Below are positions 7,318 to 16,742 of a DNA stretch of 45,138 nt, in pieces. The notes beneath the pieces were generated by a model that saw only the letters and a list, made by a program, of their open reading frames with translations, had not been told where the DNA came from and ran no database searches. The stretch is taken from the NCBI GenBank assembly GCA_945871815.1, contig CAMBXM010000011.1, positions 1 through 45,138 of the forward strand, written 5' to 3'. Each line of letters begins with the position of its first letter. Positions within the stretch are counted from its first letter, which is position 1. Both the position numbers and the translations under genes were made by a program. The stretch is from Singulisphaera sp. GP187. GTDB lineage: Bacteria; Planctomycetota; UBA1135; UBA2386.

Positions 7318-10300
7318 ATGAAAGCCGTAACCGACACCTTCGTACGCCACCCCGTGCTGGCGCTTGTCGTCAACCTGATGTTGCTGCTCGTGGGCTGGCG
7401 CACCGTCGGCATGCTGCCAGTGCAGCAGTACCCGAGCATCGACAGTGCCTCGGTCATCATCACGACGGTCTACACCGGCGCCTCGGCCGAGACTGTGCGC
7501 GGCTTCTTGACCACGCCGATCGAGCGAACCGTGTCTGCGATTGGCGGTATCGACCATCTCGAGTCCGAGAGTCGCGCCGGCGTCAGCAAGGTCACCATTC
7601 GACTCGAACTGGGCTACGACACCACGCGTGCGCTCGCCGAGGTCACGACGCGTCTGCAGCAAGTGCGCAGCGAACTGCCAGCCGAGGCGGAGCCGCCGAT
7701 CGTCGACGTGCAACGCGCCGATCGACCGTACGCGACCTTCTACCTCAGCTTCACGTCGCCGCAGCGCAGTCTGGCTGAGTTGACGGATTGGCTGTCGCGC
7801 AACGCGCAGCCGCAGCTCGCGACGATCCCTGGCGTGCAGCGCGTCAGCAACCAAGAAGGTGGTCGGGCGATCGCGATGCGCATCTGGATCGATCCGGATC
7901 GCCTCGCCGCCGTCAATCTCGCGCCCGGTGACGTGTTCACCGCGATCGAGCGCAACAACTACCTGGCGGCCGTTGGTCAGACGAAGGGCAACCTCGTGCA
8001 GATCAACTTGCTCGCCGACACCGACCTGCGCTCGGTCCGGGAGTTCGAGGATCTGATCGTTACCGATCGCGGCGGCGCCGTCGTGCGCATCGCCGACATC
8101 GCGCGCGTCGAGCTCGGTTCGGAAGAGCCCGACATGATGGCCAAGTACAACGAGAAGCCGAGCGTCTACCTGGGCGTCTGGCCGCTCGTCGGCGCCAATG
8201 AGATCGAAGTCGGCGACAACCTGCTCGCCGAGATGGCTCGGCTCCGGCCGTCGCTGCCGCCCGACCTCGAGATGAACCTCGCCTACGACGGCACGAAGTT
8301 CATGCGCGACGCGCTGACCGAGATCAGCAAGACCCTGATGGAGACGATCCTCATCGTCGGCTTCGTGGTCTTCTTGTTCTTGGGCTCGATCCGCACCGCG
8401 CTGGTGCCGCTCGTGGCGATGCCGGTGTCGTTGATCGGCGCGGTTGTCGTGATGGCGGCGTTCGGCTTCTCGCTCAACTTGCTGACGATCCTCGCGATCG
8501 TTCTCTCGGTCGGCCTCGTGGTTGATGACGCGATCGTCGTGGTCGAAAACGTCGAACGCCACGTGCGCATGGGCAAGTCGCGTACGCAAGCTGCGATCGA
8601 GGCCGCGCGCGAACTACTCGGCCCGATCATCGCGATGACGATCACGCTGGCGGCGGTCTACACGCCGATCGGGTTTCAGGGTGGCCTGACCGGCGCGCTG
8701 TTCCTCGAGTTCGCAATCACGCTCGCGGCCGCGGTCCTGGTCTCCGGCTTTGTCGCCGTGACCCTGTCGCCGGTGATGAGTTCGCGCATGGTGCGAGCGC
8801 ACGGCAAGGAAGCGTGGCTGACGCAGCAGGTCGACCGCGGCTTCGCCTGGGTTCGCGGCCTCTACGTGCGCCTTCTCGACGGCGCGTTGGCGATCCGCTG
8901 GGCCATCGTCGCGGCCTCCGTTCTGGTCGCAGTTGCAGCCTGGCCGCTCTACGAAGGCTCCAAGCGCGAACTGGCGCCCGTGGAGGATCAGAGTCACATC
9001 AGCATGTTCTTCGATGCGTCGCCCGACGCGACGCTCGAAGCCGTCGACGCGGCCTCGCGCGAGATCGTCGCTCAGGTCAAGCAGATCCCAGAAGCCAAGT
9101 TCATGTGGTCCCTCGTCGCCAGTTGGGGCGGGTTTGGCGGTGTGGTGCACAAGGACTGGACCGAGCGCTCCCGATCGACGTTGGAGACTGTCGGCGAGTT
9201 GTTCGGTCGAGCCTCGCAGGTGCCGGGGTTGCGCGTGTTTCCGCGGCTCGATCCGCCGCTGCCGACGTCCGGCATGCATGACGTGGAGTTGATCCTGCAG
9301 AGTTCGGGTCCACTCGATGAACTGATCGGCGCGACGATGGCGGTCGTTGGCGCCGGCTACGAGAGCCGCAAGTTCATGTATGTCGATACCGACCTCAAGA
9401 TCGATCGGCCCGAGGCGCGCGTCGCCGTCGACCGCGATCGCGTCGCCGACCTCGGCATGGACCTCGCCAGCGTCGGTCGCGAGCTTGGTTCGTTGCTCGG
9501 CGGTGGCTACGTCAATCGCTTCAACTACTACGACCGCAGCTACAAGGTCATCCCGCAGGTGAGTCAGCAGGACCGCGCGACTGTCGGCCCGCTGCTCGAT
9601 CTGAAGATCAAGACGCCTGCTGGCGATCTCGTGCCGGTGTCGTCGTTCGTGACGATCGAGGCCGGTGCGGCGCCGCGCACGCTGAACCGCTTCCAGCAGC
9701 GCAATGCCGCGAAGGTCATGGCCGGCATGTTGCCGGGCGTCACCAAAGAAGAGGGGCTGTCGATCCTCGAAGCCGCGGCGCGAAAGGTCGCCGGCAGTGC
9801 GGTGACGATCGACTACGCCGGCGAGTCGCGGCAGATCCGTCGCGAGGCATCGTCGCTGGTCACCACCCTCGGCTTCGCCATCGTGCTGGTGTATCTCGTG
9901 CTGGCGGCGCAGTTCCGCAGCTTCCGCGATCCCCTGATCGTGCTGGTTGGTTCGGTGCCGCTAGCGATCACCGGAGCCTTGCTGTTTCCGTTCCTCGAAT
10001 GGCAGTTGCCGGCGACGACGTCGACGATCAACGTCTACTCGCAGGTCGGCCTGATCACTCTGGTCGGCCTCATCGCGAAGAACGGCATCCTCATCGTCGA
10101 GTTTGCCAACACCCTGCAGCGGCAAGGGCTCGACAAGCTCGCGGCTCTGCGCGAAGCCGCGTCGACGCGCTTGCGCCCCGTCGTGATGACGACGGCGGCG
10201 ACGATCTTTGGTCACTTGCCGTTGGTCTTCGTGCAGGGTCCAGGTGCTGCGGCGCGCAACAGCATCGGCATCGTACTGGTCGCCGGCATGGCGCTGGGCA

Positions 10301-10443
10301 CGCTGTTCACGCTGTTCGTCGTGCCGGCGTTCTACGTCTGGATTGCCGCCGACCACCGCGACAGCGAACGCGAAGAAGGTGACGAGCCTCTGCACCAGTC
10401 CATGTCCGAGACGGCCCCTTCGACCGCGATGGAGTTCGCCTGA
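7318..10443 (+). CDS. RND efflux pump, AcrB/MexF-type inner-membrane transporter
   Basis: A 1041-aa hydrophobe/amphiphile efflux (HAE1) transporter of normal family length. The N-terminus has the usual TDTFVRHPVLALVVNL first helix, followed by a porter domain (QQYPSID, then repeats of porter type), the TM4 proton-relay motif VVDDAIVVVENV with Asp403 and Asp404, and a second symmetrical half ending in the GLIAKNGILIVEFAN helix. It uses proton motive force to expel drugs or other amphiphiles across the envelope with the adaptor and the outer-membrane factor. The start at 7318, 8 nt after the adaptor stop, removes the antisense-looking extension. Its stop overlaps the next start (TGATG). Substrate cannot be told from sequence. 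Confidence 0.96.
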   Translation: MKAVTDTFVRHPVLALVVNLMLLLVGWRTVGMLPVQQYPSIDSASVIITTVYTGASAETVRGFLTTPIERTVSAIGGIDHLESESRAGVSKVTIRLELGYDTTRALAEVTTRLQQVRSELPAEAEPPIVDVQRADRPYATFYLSFTSPQRSLAELTDWLSRNAQPQLATIPGVQRVSNQEGGRAIAMRIWIDPDRLAAVNLAPGDVFTAIERNNYLAAVGQTKGNLVQINLLADTDLRSVREFEDLIVTDRGGAVVRIADIARVELGSEEPDMMAKYNEKPSVYLGVWPLVGANEIEVGDNLLAEMARLRPSLPPDLEMNLAYDGTKFMRDALTEISKTLMETILIVGFVVFLFLGSIRTALVPLVAMPVSLIGAVVVMAAFGFSLNLLTILAIVLSVGLVVDDAIVVVENVERHVRMGKSRTQAAIEAARELLGPIIAMTITLAAVYTPIGFQGGLTGALFLEFAITLAAAVLVSGFVAVTLSPVMSSRMVRAHGKEAWLTQQVDRGFAWVRGLYVRLLDGALAIRWAIVAASVLVAVAAWPLYEGSKRELAPVEDQSHISMFFDASPDATLEAVDAASREIVAQVKQIPEAKFMWSLVASWGGFGGVVHKDWTERSRSTLETVGELFGRASQVPGLRVFPRLDPPLPTSGMHDVELILQSSGPLDELIGATMAVVGAGYESRKFMYVDTDLKIDRPEARVAVDRDRVADLGMDLASVGRELGSLLGGGYVNRFNYYDRSYKVIPQVSQQDRATVGPLLDLKIKTPAGDLVPVSSFVTIEAGAAPRTLNRFQQRNAAKVMAGMLPGVTKEEGLSILEAAARKVAGSAVTIDYAGESRQIRREASSLVTTLGFAIVLVYLVLAAQFRSFRDPLIVLVGSVPLAITGALLFPFLEWQLPATTSTINVYSQVGLITLVGLIAKNGILIVEFANTLQRQGLDKLAALREAASTRLRPVVMTTAATIFGHLPLVFVQGPGAAARNSIGIVLVAGMALGTLFTLFVVPAFYVWIAADHRDSEREEGDEPLHQSMSETAPSTAMEFA

Positions 10444-11879
10444 TGCCCTCTGCGATCGTGAAGAACACTCTCATGTCGACTGTCGCGTTGCTCGCTGCCT
10501 GCGCCGCGGTTGGTCCCGACTACAGAGAACCGGAGGTCACCCTGCCCGCAGCGTGGCAGCAGGCGCTCGACGCCGGGCTTGCCGACGGCGCCCCGATCGA
10601 GGCCGAGTGGTGGCGTACGTTCGAAGACCCGGTGTTGCTCGAACTCGTCGAGCGTGCGCTGGCGCAGAACCTCGACCTGCGCGGCACGTTTGCGCGACTG
10701 TCGGCGGTGCGGGCGCTGCGCGGGGTCGCAGCCGCCGATCAGTGGCCTGCACTCGACGCGCGCGCTGGCTATGAGCATCGCGAAGAGAGCAGGAACACGC
10801 CGTTTGGTGCGTTCATCCCGCGGACCAACATCCACTCGGCCAGCGTCGACGCGGCGTGGGAACTCGATCTGTGGGGCCGCGTGCGGCGTTCGATCGAGGC
10901 CGCCGAACGCGACCTGGAAGCCAGCGAAGCCGAACTGCAAGGTGCGGCGCTCTCGGTCGCCGCCGAGGTCGTTTCGACCTACGTCGATCTGCGCGCGGCC
11001 CAGCGGCGCCTGCAGATCGCGCAGTCAAACCTCAGTCTGCAAGAGCGAACGCTCGGACTGGTGCAAGCGCGTTCGGCCGCCGGTCTCGTCGTCGAACGCG
11101 ACGTCGCTCAGGCCTCGACCAACGTCGAGACCACGCGCTCACGCCTGCCGATGCTGGAAGCCGAAGCGATCGCGGCCCAGAACCGGCTCGCGGTGTTGCT
11201 CGGTCGCGCGCCTGGCGACCTGCCGATGTCGCTGCGTGAACCGGGCAGGCTCCCGGTCGTGCCGGCGAAGGTTGCGGTCGGCGTTCCGACCGACCTGCTG
11301 CGGCGGCGTCCTGACGTGCGGCGGGCCGAGCGGCGCTTTGCCGCCGAGGTCGCGCGCATCGGCGTTGGCGAAGCCGAGCGGTACCCGCGGTTCTCGTTGA
11401 CCGGTACGCTCGGTCTCGCGTCGAACAGTGCCAAGGACTTCTTCGATGCCGACAGCGACGTGCTCGCCTTCGGGCCGTCGATGCGCTGGAACCTGTTCGA
11501 CGGCGGTCGCCTGCGGCAGCGAGTGGCGGCGCTCGAGGCCAATGCCGAGGCGGCTCAAGTCGCCTGGGAGCAGACCGTATTGCTGGCCCTCGAGGAGACG
11601 GAGAACGCGATGACCCAGTTCGTTCGCCAGCAGTCGCGGCGCGCGTCGCTGCAGCGCGCGGCGCAGCAGGCCCGCCGTGCGGTCGAGTTGGCGCAGACGC
11701 AGTACCGCGCTGGCCTCTCGGACTTCCAAGCGGTCATCGATTCGGAGCGAACGGTGGCCACGGTCGAGGACGACTTGGTCACCAGCGAGTCGTCGATCGC
11801 GAGCAGTATGGTCGCAATCTTCAAGGCTCTTGGCGGCGGCGTCACTGTGCCCGAGCCGGTGGTCGCGGTGCGCAAGTGA
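10443..11879 (+). CDS. Outer-membrane efflux lipoprotein (NodT/TolC family)
   Basis: A 478-aa NodT-family outer-membrane factor. The signal peptide ends in the lipobox L-A-A-C with the lipidated cysteine at position 20. The mature chain starts with the usual VGPDYREPEV stretch and contains two outer-membrane efflux repeats with long amphipathic helices and the DLLRRRPDVRRAE motif between them. It would form the trimeric channel of the tripartite pump. The TGATG overlap with the pump stop indicates translational coupling. A second in-frame ATG (10473) would leave a shorter signal peptide, but the upstream one has better coupling. It is the last gene of the efflux operon; no terminator hairpin is evident in the 58 nt before the next gene. 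Confidence 0.94.
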   Translation: MPSAIVKNTLMSTVALLAACAAVGPDYREPEVTLPAAWQQALDAGLADGAPIEAEWWRTFEDPVLLELVERALAQNLDLRGTFARLSAVRALRGVAAADQWPALDARAGYEHREESRNTPFGAFIPRTNIHSASVDAAWELDLWGRVRRSIEAAERDLEASEAELQGAALSVAAEVVSTYVDLRAAQRRLQIAQSNLSLQERTLGLVQARSAAGLVVERDVAQASTNVETTRSRLPMLEAEAIAAQNRLAVLLGRAPGDLPMSLREPGRLPVVPAKVAVGVPTDLLRRRPDVRRAERRFAAEVARIGVGEAERYPRFSLTGTLGLASNSAKDFFDADSDVLAFGPSMRWNLFDGGRLRQRVAALEANAEAAQVAWEQTVLLALEETENAMTQFVRQQSRRASLQRAAQQARRAVELAQTQYRAGLSDFQAVIDSERTVATVEDDLVTSESSIASSMVAIFKALGGGVTVPEPVVAVRK

Positions 11880-11937
11880 GACTTGGCTGACGGCGTGCAC
11901 GGCTGAGAGGCACATTGCACCGGCGCCGGGAGCGGCG

Positions 11938-12675
11938 ATGCTGTGCCGCATGATGCAGCGCTCGTTCGTGCGCACGATGCTGTGCGCTCTGGTGCCGATT
12001 GTCGTCGCGATCTCGGCAGCCGCGACATCGTGGCACGCTCCGGTAGAGGTGCGCGCCGACGCTCCGGTGCTCGACTTCGCCGTCGATTACCTCATGAATG
12101 GAGCGAAGCCCGAGAACTTGGTGACGGCCTGTGCTGGCGTCGATCGCCTGCTCGCCGCCCGCGCCGGTCACGAATGGACGCTACGTCTGGATGACGTCGA
12201 TGAGCCGGGCAAGACGGCGCGCGCCACGGTGTGGAAGTCGATCGAAGACGCCGAAGAGGCGTCGTTGACGCTCGAGGGCAGCCCTGAGCGCAAGACCTTC
12301 ACCGGCTCCGCCGATGTCAATCGCGAAGGGCGCCTGCACTTTCGTCAACTGCGCGAACATGTCTACAGCAACGACAAGTGCGGGCACTTGGAGGTCGTCG
12401 TGTTTCGGACCAAGCCGACGGTCACGCGCGAGGCCAACGTTGCCAAGTTCGACGCCGCCGAGTCCGAGTTCGAGAAGGGCAAGGGGCTGCGAGCGCATTC
12501 GTTGTGGATCGCGCCCGATGGCCGCTGGGTGCACCTGCTGAAGTGGGAAGACGCAGCGGCGTTCGCGCAGACCGGCAAGGCACTGTTCATGCAGCCAGGT
12601 GTTGGTGGCTGGATCCGTTCGCTCGACTTCAAGCGGTTCGTCGTGACGCGCGGCGACGTGGTGGCGGTCCAGTGA
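11938..12675 (+). CDS. Exported protein with possible dimeric alpha-beta barrel domain
   Basis: A 245-aa protein with a hydrophobic N-terminal signal peptide (to about residue 37). Three start codons are close together (11938, 11950, 11953); the first follows a GGAG-like stretch. The C-terminal half (EVVVFRTKPTVTREAN through GGWIRSLDFKRF) has a rhythm like ABM/dimeric alpha-beta barrel proteins: strand, helix, strand with a WVHLLKWED segment, then a helix. That is a fold guess, without a recognised active site. It lies 58 nt downstream of the efflux genes on the same strand and could be co-transcribed, but its function appears unrelated. It converges with the sensor kinase 24 nt later. Confidence 0.7.
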   Translation: MLCRMMQRSFVRTMLCALVPIVVAISAAATSWHAPVEVRADAPVLDFAVDYLMNGAKPENLVTACAGVDRLLAARAGHEWTLRLDDVDEPGKTARATVWKSIEDAEEASLTLEGSPERKTFTGSADVNREGRLHFRQLREHVYSNDKCGHLEVVVFRTKPTVTREANVAKFDAAESEFEKGKGLRAHSLWIAPDGRWVHLLKWEDAAAFAQTGKALFMQPGVGGWIRSLDFKRFVVTRGDVVAVQ

Positions 12676-12699
12676 CGTTGGTGCCGTCGGAGTCGGTGC

Positions 12700-14523
12700 T
12701 CACTGCAGTTGCGGCATGAGCGCTGTTGGCCGTGAAGGCGCAGCCAGTTCATCGATCGCGCGATCGACGGTTCGCAGCAACAAGTGGAAGCAGGCCCCGC
12801 CACCCGGCCGATCGCTGTACTCGATTGCGCCGCCGTGCACCGTCGCGACCTCGGCAGCGATCTTGAGGCCGATGCCGATGCCCGAAGGCTTGTCGACCAG
12901 CAAGTTGCCGCCCTGCGTGAACGAGTCAAAGATCCGCTTCTGGTCGACTTTGGGGATGCCTGGGCCGCGGTCCGCTACTTCGATCACGTAGTCGCTGTGC
13001 GTGCTGCGGACACGGATCTCGATCTCGCCCTCTGGCGGGCTCCACTTCCAGGCGTTGTGCACCAGATGGTAGACGGCTTGGGTCAAGCGCTCGCGGTCTC
13101 CCTGCAGGCACGCGCGGCTGTCGCAGTGGATCGAGAAGTGCACGGACTTGAGCGTCAGCAAGCTGTCGAGACGGCGACACGCCTGCTCGCACACGGCCAG
13201 GAGTTCGACGCGCCCCAAGGTCCAGGAGGTCTTGTCGCCGACTAGATTGGCAAAGTCGAGGGCGTCGCTGATGCGCTGGCCGAGACGTTCCGCCTCGCGC
13301 AGGATCGTTGACAAGAACTCGGCGCGCTCGGCCGGTGACGAATCCTCACCATATTCTCGGAGCAACTCGGCGGTCGATTGGATCCCGGTCAGCGGCGTTC
13401 GCAGTTCGTGACTCATCGAGGTCATGAAGCCGTCCTTGGCGCGGTTGGCGGCTTCGGCGTGAGTCGCCTTGTCGGTTACTTCGACCAGCAGGGCCTGCAC
13501 TGTCTGCGCCATCGTGTTGAACGACTGGGCGAGGGTGCCGAGTTCCTGGTCCATGCCCGTGGCATCGACGCGGGTCGAGAGTTCGCCCTTGCCCATCCGA
13601 TCCGACGCGGACGAGAGCGTCGCCAGCGGGCGGCAGAGCCGAGTGGCCAAGTGCCGTGCAGCGAGGACCCCGAGGATCGCGAGGATCCCGCCGGCCGCGA
13701 GGAGCCAGCCAATGGCGGTGCCATGCAGGGACTCGATGGCCTTGAGATCGTGCGACAGAAACACGAGCCCGAGCTCGTCATGCAGCCGCAGTGCTAGCCC
13801 AAAGCGCGGCTCGCCGTCGACTTCGAGTTCCAGCGTCGTGCCCTGAGCCGGGAGCAGCTCGGCCCGCAAGGATTGCAGCTGCGACAGGTCCACCGGATCG
13901 CGCGGTGGGTCGCGCCAGCGCCTGCCGAGAACAACGCCGTCGTGCAGCAAGATCACGTCGGTGCTGGCGATGCCGCTGATGCGCTGGGCGAAATTGGAGT
14001 CGATCATCTCGCCACGGACCAAGGCGCCCAGCAGTTCTTCGCCGCGGATGAGGGGTGTCACCGCGACGATGGCCGGGCCCTGCGGAGTGATCCAGACGTG
14101 GTCCTGAACGCCGGCCACGAGCGCCTCGTGGAAGCCTCGTTGACTACCGACGTCCGTGCCTTTGGCGAGGATGCCGCGACTGGCCAGCACGGTGCCCGTC
14201 GCGTTGACGATCGCAACGAGTGGCGCCTCGATAGACCGCAGCGAATCGGCGAGTGCATCGGGGTCGGCATTGGCGTCGGCGGTCAGCGCGAGCAATCGCG
14301 GCGAACTGGCGAACTCTCGGGTTTCGCGGCGCCAGGAGCGCAGATGAACCTCCATCTGGATCCCGAAGCTGGCGCGCGCATCGGCGATGGTCTTCTCGGC
14401 TTGCTCCTGCGTGAAGCGCTCGATGAGGACGGCGAGCATTAGTACGGCGACCCCGACGAAGACGGTCACTTGCAGTGCCGAACCAAGCACCAATCGGCCG
14501 CGAAAGCTGGTGGGCCGATGCAT
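12700..14523 (-). CDS. Membrane sensor histidine kinase with extracytoplasmic cache-like domain
   Basis: A 607-aa kinase. TM1 lies at about 11-34 and TM2 at about 270-290, enclosing a periplasmic sensor region of some 235 residues that looks cache-like (VAIVNATGTVLASRG, PAIVAVTPLI). A HAMP domain follows (about 291-345), then a dimerisation domain with the phospho-accepting His372 in SHELRTP. The catalytic domain has Asn490 (N-box), DRGPG at 518-522 (G1) and GIGIGL at 548-553 (G2). There is no receiver domain and no response regulator beside it, so its partner is elsewhere. The start at 14523 places TM1 near the N-terminus; the extra 63 codons upstream are Arg-rich and look untranslated. Confidence 0.93.
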   Translation of the reverse strand: MHRPTSFRGRLVLGSALQVTVFVGVAVLMLAVLIERFTQEQAEKTIADARASFGIQMEVHLRSWRRETREFASSPRLLALTADANADPDALADSLRSIEAPLVAIVNATGTVLASRGILAKGTDVGSQRGFHEALVAGVQDHVWITPQGPAIVAVTPLIRGEELLGALVRGEMIDSNFAQRISGIASTDVILLHDGVVLGRRWRDPPRDPVDLSQLQSLRAELLPAQGTTLELEVDGEPRFGLALRLHDELGLVFLSHDLKAIESLHGTAIGWLLAAGGILAILGVLAARHLATRLCRPLATLSSASDRMGKGELSTRVDATGMDQELGTLAQSFNTMAQTVQALLVEVTDKATHAEAANRAKDGFMTSMSHELRTPLTGIQSTAELLREYGEDSSPAERAEFLSTILREAERLGQRISDALDFANLVGDKTSWTLGRVELLAVCEQACRRLDSLLTLKSVHFSIHCDSRACLQGDRERLTQAVYHLVHNAWKWSPPEGEIEIRVRSTHSDYVIEVADRGPGIPKVDQKRIFDSFTQGGNLLVDKPSGIGIGLKIAAEVATVHGGAIEYSDRPGGGACFHLLLRTVDRAIDELAAPSRPTALMPQLQ

Positions 14524-14671
14524 CAACGGTTCTCGGCGCGCATCGCCGAGGTGAGGTCGGTGATGCCGATGGCAGTGAGGGCGGACGGCATGGCTCGGTT
14601 CCTCGATCTGATCGACGCCTCGCGACCGTCCGCTTGAGAGTCGCCGGCGGCGTCCTGCCCGATGGTCGCGA

Positions 14672-15580
14672 TCAGTCGTTGACGTGGCGGTTCGCTCGCC
14701 AACGGCCGACACCGAGTCCGATCAGCGGCAGCGCGATAGCCGAGAGGAGCATGCCGCTCGCGACCGACTGCAACCGGCAATGCAGCAGGTCCTCGGCGAG
14801 CACCAGGTAGTCGTTCTTCATGCCCAGCGAGCCGTTGCTGCCGTAGTCGTTGCGGGCACTGGCGCTGGTCATCAACAAGAAGCACATCTTCACGTTGACG
14901 GCTTGCACCAAGCAGCCCGCGAACGCACATGCGGTGCGTTCTTGGGGCGTGCCGGTCTTGCCACCGGTGAACACGAGGGCGTAGCAATAGCCCGCGAACA
15001 GCAACTCGCCGCCGTGCCCGCCGACGGCGATCAGGACTTCGGTGAGCCCGGTGAAGGCGATCGTCGGCAGCCCGATCGCTGCGATTGCACAGAGCAAGGC
15101 AAGCCCCGTTCGTCGCGCTCGCCAAGCGAGGGCCGCGGCCGTCGCAGTTGCCAAGGCGACGAAGACAACGAGGAGCCACTGCCGATCCGCGATGCCGGTC
15201 CAGGCGTGACCCGCGAGCGAAATCGCTGGCGCCGAAGGTCGACCGAGCAGGCAGCCAACCGTCGCGTGCCCCATTTCGTGCGGCAGCGAGCACAGGAACC
15301 ACGTGAAGTAGCCAGGCAGCACAGCACTGCCGATCCACGCCAGCACGGAGCCCAGTGCGAACCAGCGCCAGCAGCTCTCGGCCTCCGGCTCTTCGCGCGA
15401 TGGCAGTGCTGGCAGCCGCGGCGGCGGTGCTGCGCTGCGGTACTGCGTTGGTGGTGGGCGATCGCGGAGGGTTCCTGGCACGCGGGACGGATCGGCTGCG
15501 CAGGCGGCGTGCCTTGACGAGACGAGCGCACAACAGCGGCGATGCTCATGCTCCCCGCGACCGACGATGCCACCGCGCAC
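14672..15580 (-). CDS. Membrane protein with HEMGH metalloprotease-like motif
   Basis: Up to 302 aa, multi-pass. After a Pro/Arg-rich N-terminal region, a first hydrophobic segment (about 73-95) runs into SLPHEMGHATVGCLLG, where H101-E-x-x-H105 is a zinc-binding HExxH at the edge of a membrane segment. This placement is typical of intramembrane or membrane-embedded metalloproteases (M50-like). At least four further hydrophobic segments follow. I do not see the distal Asp of M50 proteases with certainty, so protease activity is plausible, not shown. The start is uncertain: a GTG at 15580 is used, but a GTG about 33 codons further in or another downstream start is possible, because the first 60 residues look disordered. 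It lies 148 nt upstream of the kinase on the same strand. Confidence 0.7.
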   Translation of the reverse strand: MRGGIVGRGEHEHRRCCALVSSRHAACAADPSRVPGTLRDRPPPTQYRSAAPPPRLPALPSREEPEAESCWRWFALGSVLAWIGSAVLPGYFTWFLCSLPHEMGHATVGCLLGRPSAPAISLAGHAWTGIADRQWLLVVFVALATATAAALAWRARRTGLALLCAIAAIGLPTIAFTGLTEVLIAVGGHGGELLFAGYCYALVFTGGKTGTPQERTACAFAGCLVQAVNVKMCFLLMTSASARNDYGSNGSLGMKNDYLVLAEDLLHCRLQSVASGMLLSAIALPLIGLGVGRWRANRHVND

Positions 15581-15744
15581 CGTGCGGGCTGAGCCGTGCA
15601 GCGCTTGCGGCGCCCATGCCGTCGAGCGGCGGCTCGGTGCGAAAGCGGTATCACAGCTGGCTGTCGCGGCGGATCCTGAAACCGGACGAGGGCGCTGGCG
15701 TGGACCTCGGGACCGCTACTTCACGGGATGGTCAACAGGGTGCG

Positions 15745-16242
15745 TCATTCGCACTGCGTACGGGCGAAGTGGAGCTCGTCGCAGCGAAGGCGCACGGCGA
15801 GAAGCCGCGGGTCGTCGCGATGGAACGGCCCGAGCTGTGCCAGCACGTCGCCTGTGCGAACCGAGTCGGCGAGGAGCTTCACTTCGCTGCGGGCTCGTTC
15901 GGTACCGGTCATCGCCGCGGTGAAGCCACCAAGAAACGCGCCGACGGCAGAGCCGAAGCCGATCGCCAAGCCAACGAGGCCGCCAAACATGTCGAAACTG
16001 GCAGCGAGAATCGTCGCGGTCGTGAGTCCGAGGAGCGAACCGGCAGCGATGCTGATGGCGAGGCCGCCGCGCCATCCCGTTGCGGTGCGATCGCGGCCCG
16101 CGCGCACGAGGCTCAAGAGGTGGGCGCGATTGTCGGCCCTTGGGTAGGAGCGAACTTCCAGTCGCGGTTCGAGGAGCCCGTCGGGCGGCAGCACTTCTAG
16201 AACCGAGTGCCCCGCCGGCACGAGCACGAACAACGTGACCAT
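15745..16242 (-). CDS. Small membrane protein, unknown function
   Basis: A 165-aa protein with an N-terminal hydrophobic stretch (MVTLFVLVPAG), a charged region, and two Gly/Ala-rich membrane helices at about 60-83 and 86-110 (LAISIAAGSLLGLTTATILAA; GGLVGLAIGFGSAVGAFLGG). A C-terminal soluble tail contains several charged residues. The first residues read like the end of a truncated membrane segment, so the real start may be upstream at a non-canonical codon; no good ribosome-binding site is visible. It is on the same strand as the HEMGH protein, separated by 164 nt. I do not recognise a family. Confidence 0.6.
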   Translation of the reverse strand: MVTLFVLVPAGHSVLEVLPPDGLLEPRLEVRSYPRADNRAHLLSLVRAGRDRTATGWRGGLAISIAAGSLLGLTTATILAASFDMFGGLVGLAIGFGSAVGAFLGGFTAAMTGTERARSEVKLLADSVRTGDVLAQLGPFHRDDPRLLAVRLRCDELHFARTQCE

Positions 16243-16742
16243 GGAGGCGATGCAGCGTAGCGCTGCAAGCGGGTCACTTCCCGCTGCCCCTCACGGGGGT
16301 GCTGTCGAGGAAGCAGGGCTTCGCCACGGCGCCGTGAGCGAAACCGAGCGATACGGGGCGCTCGGGCTTGTCGGGGAACCGTCGACGCGCTGGGTTCGAT
16401 TCGGCTGGCCGCAGCCCTTCCTACGCGCCGATGGCGAAGTTCATCGGCGGCGCTCGTCGGCTGGCGTCTCCAGGCACGAAGTGCGGCGCGCCGAAGCTCG
16501 CACCTTCACGACGACCGCAATCGATCCTTGCGCGACGCCGGCGAGGGAATGGCGTCCTTCTGCAACTTCGATACTCTGCATGGGTAGTAGAGGCTGTCGT
16601 TCGTGACCTTCGGACTCGGGAGATGCACCGAGGGCCGCGGCGATAGACTCGTAGTGATAGACCCCTCTGGGATGCGTAGGCCTCCGTCAGCAGCATGGGC
16701 TGGCGGAGGCCGCTTTCTTTGCTACCCAGCTTGCTTGGCAGC
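16243..16742. other. Intergenic region, mostly without recognisable features
   Basis: A 500-nt gap. Its left end must carry the promoter for the minus-strand gene at 15745-16242. Short open frames on both strands lack codon bias, good starts and recognisable protein patterns. The right end holds a terminator hairpin and a 12-nt motif shared with another locus, given separately. I saw no tRNA. Confidence 0.6.
16660..16720 (+). terminator. Plus-strand hairpin terminator with upstream shared motif; possible small RNA 3' end
   Basis: GGCCTCCGTCAGC (16679-16691) pairs with GCTGGCGGAGGCC (16699-16711) around a 7-nt loop, with one G-U pair, followed by the pyrimidine run GCTTTCTTT. The T-rich side is on the plus strand, where no convincing gene ends. 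The 12-mer GACCCCTCTGGG at 16660-16671 precedes it, as at 27432. The best reading is the 3' end of an unannotated small RNA of about 100-150 nt. Confidence 0.6.
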
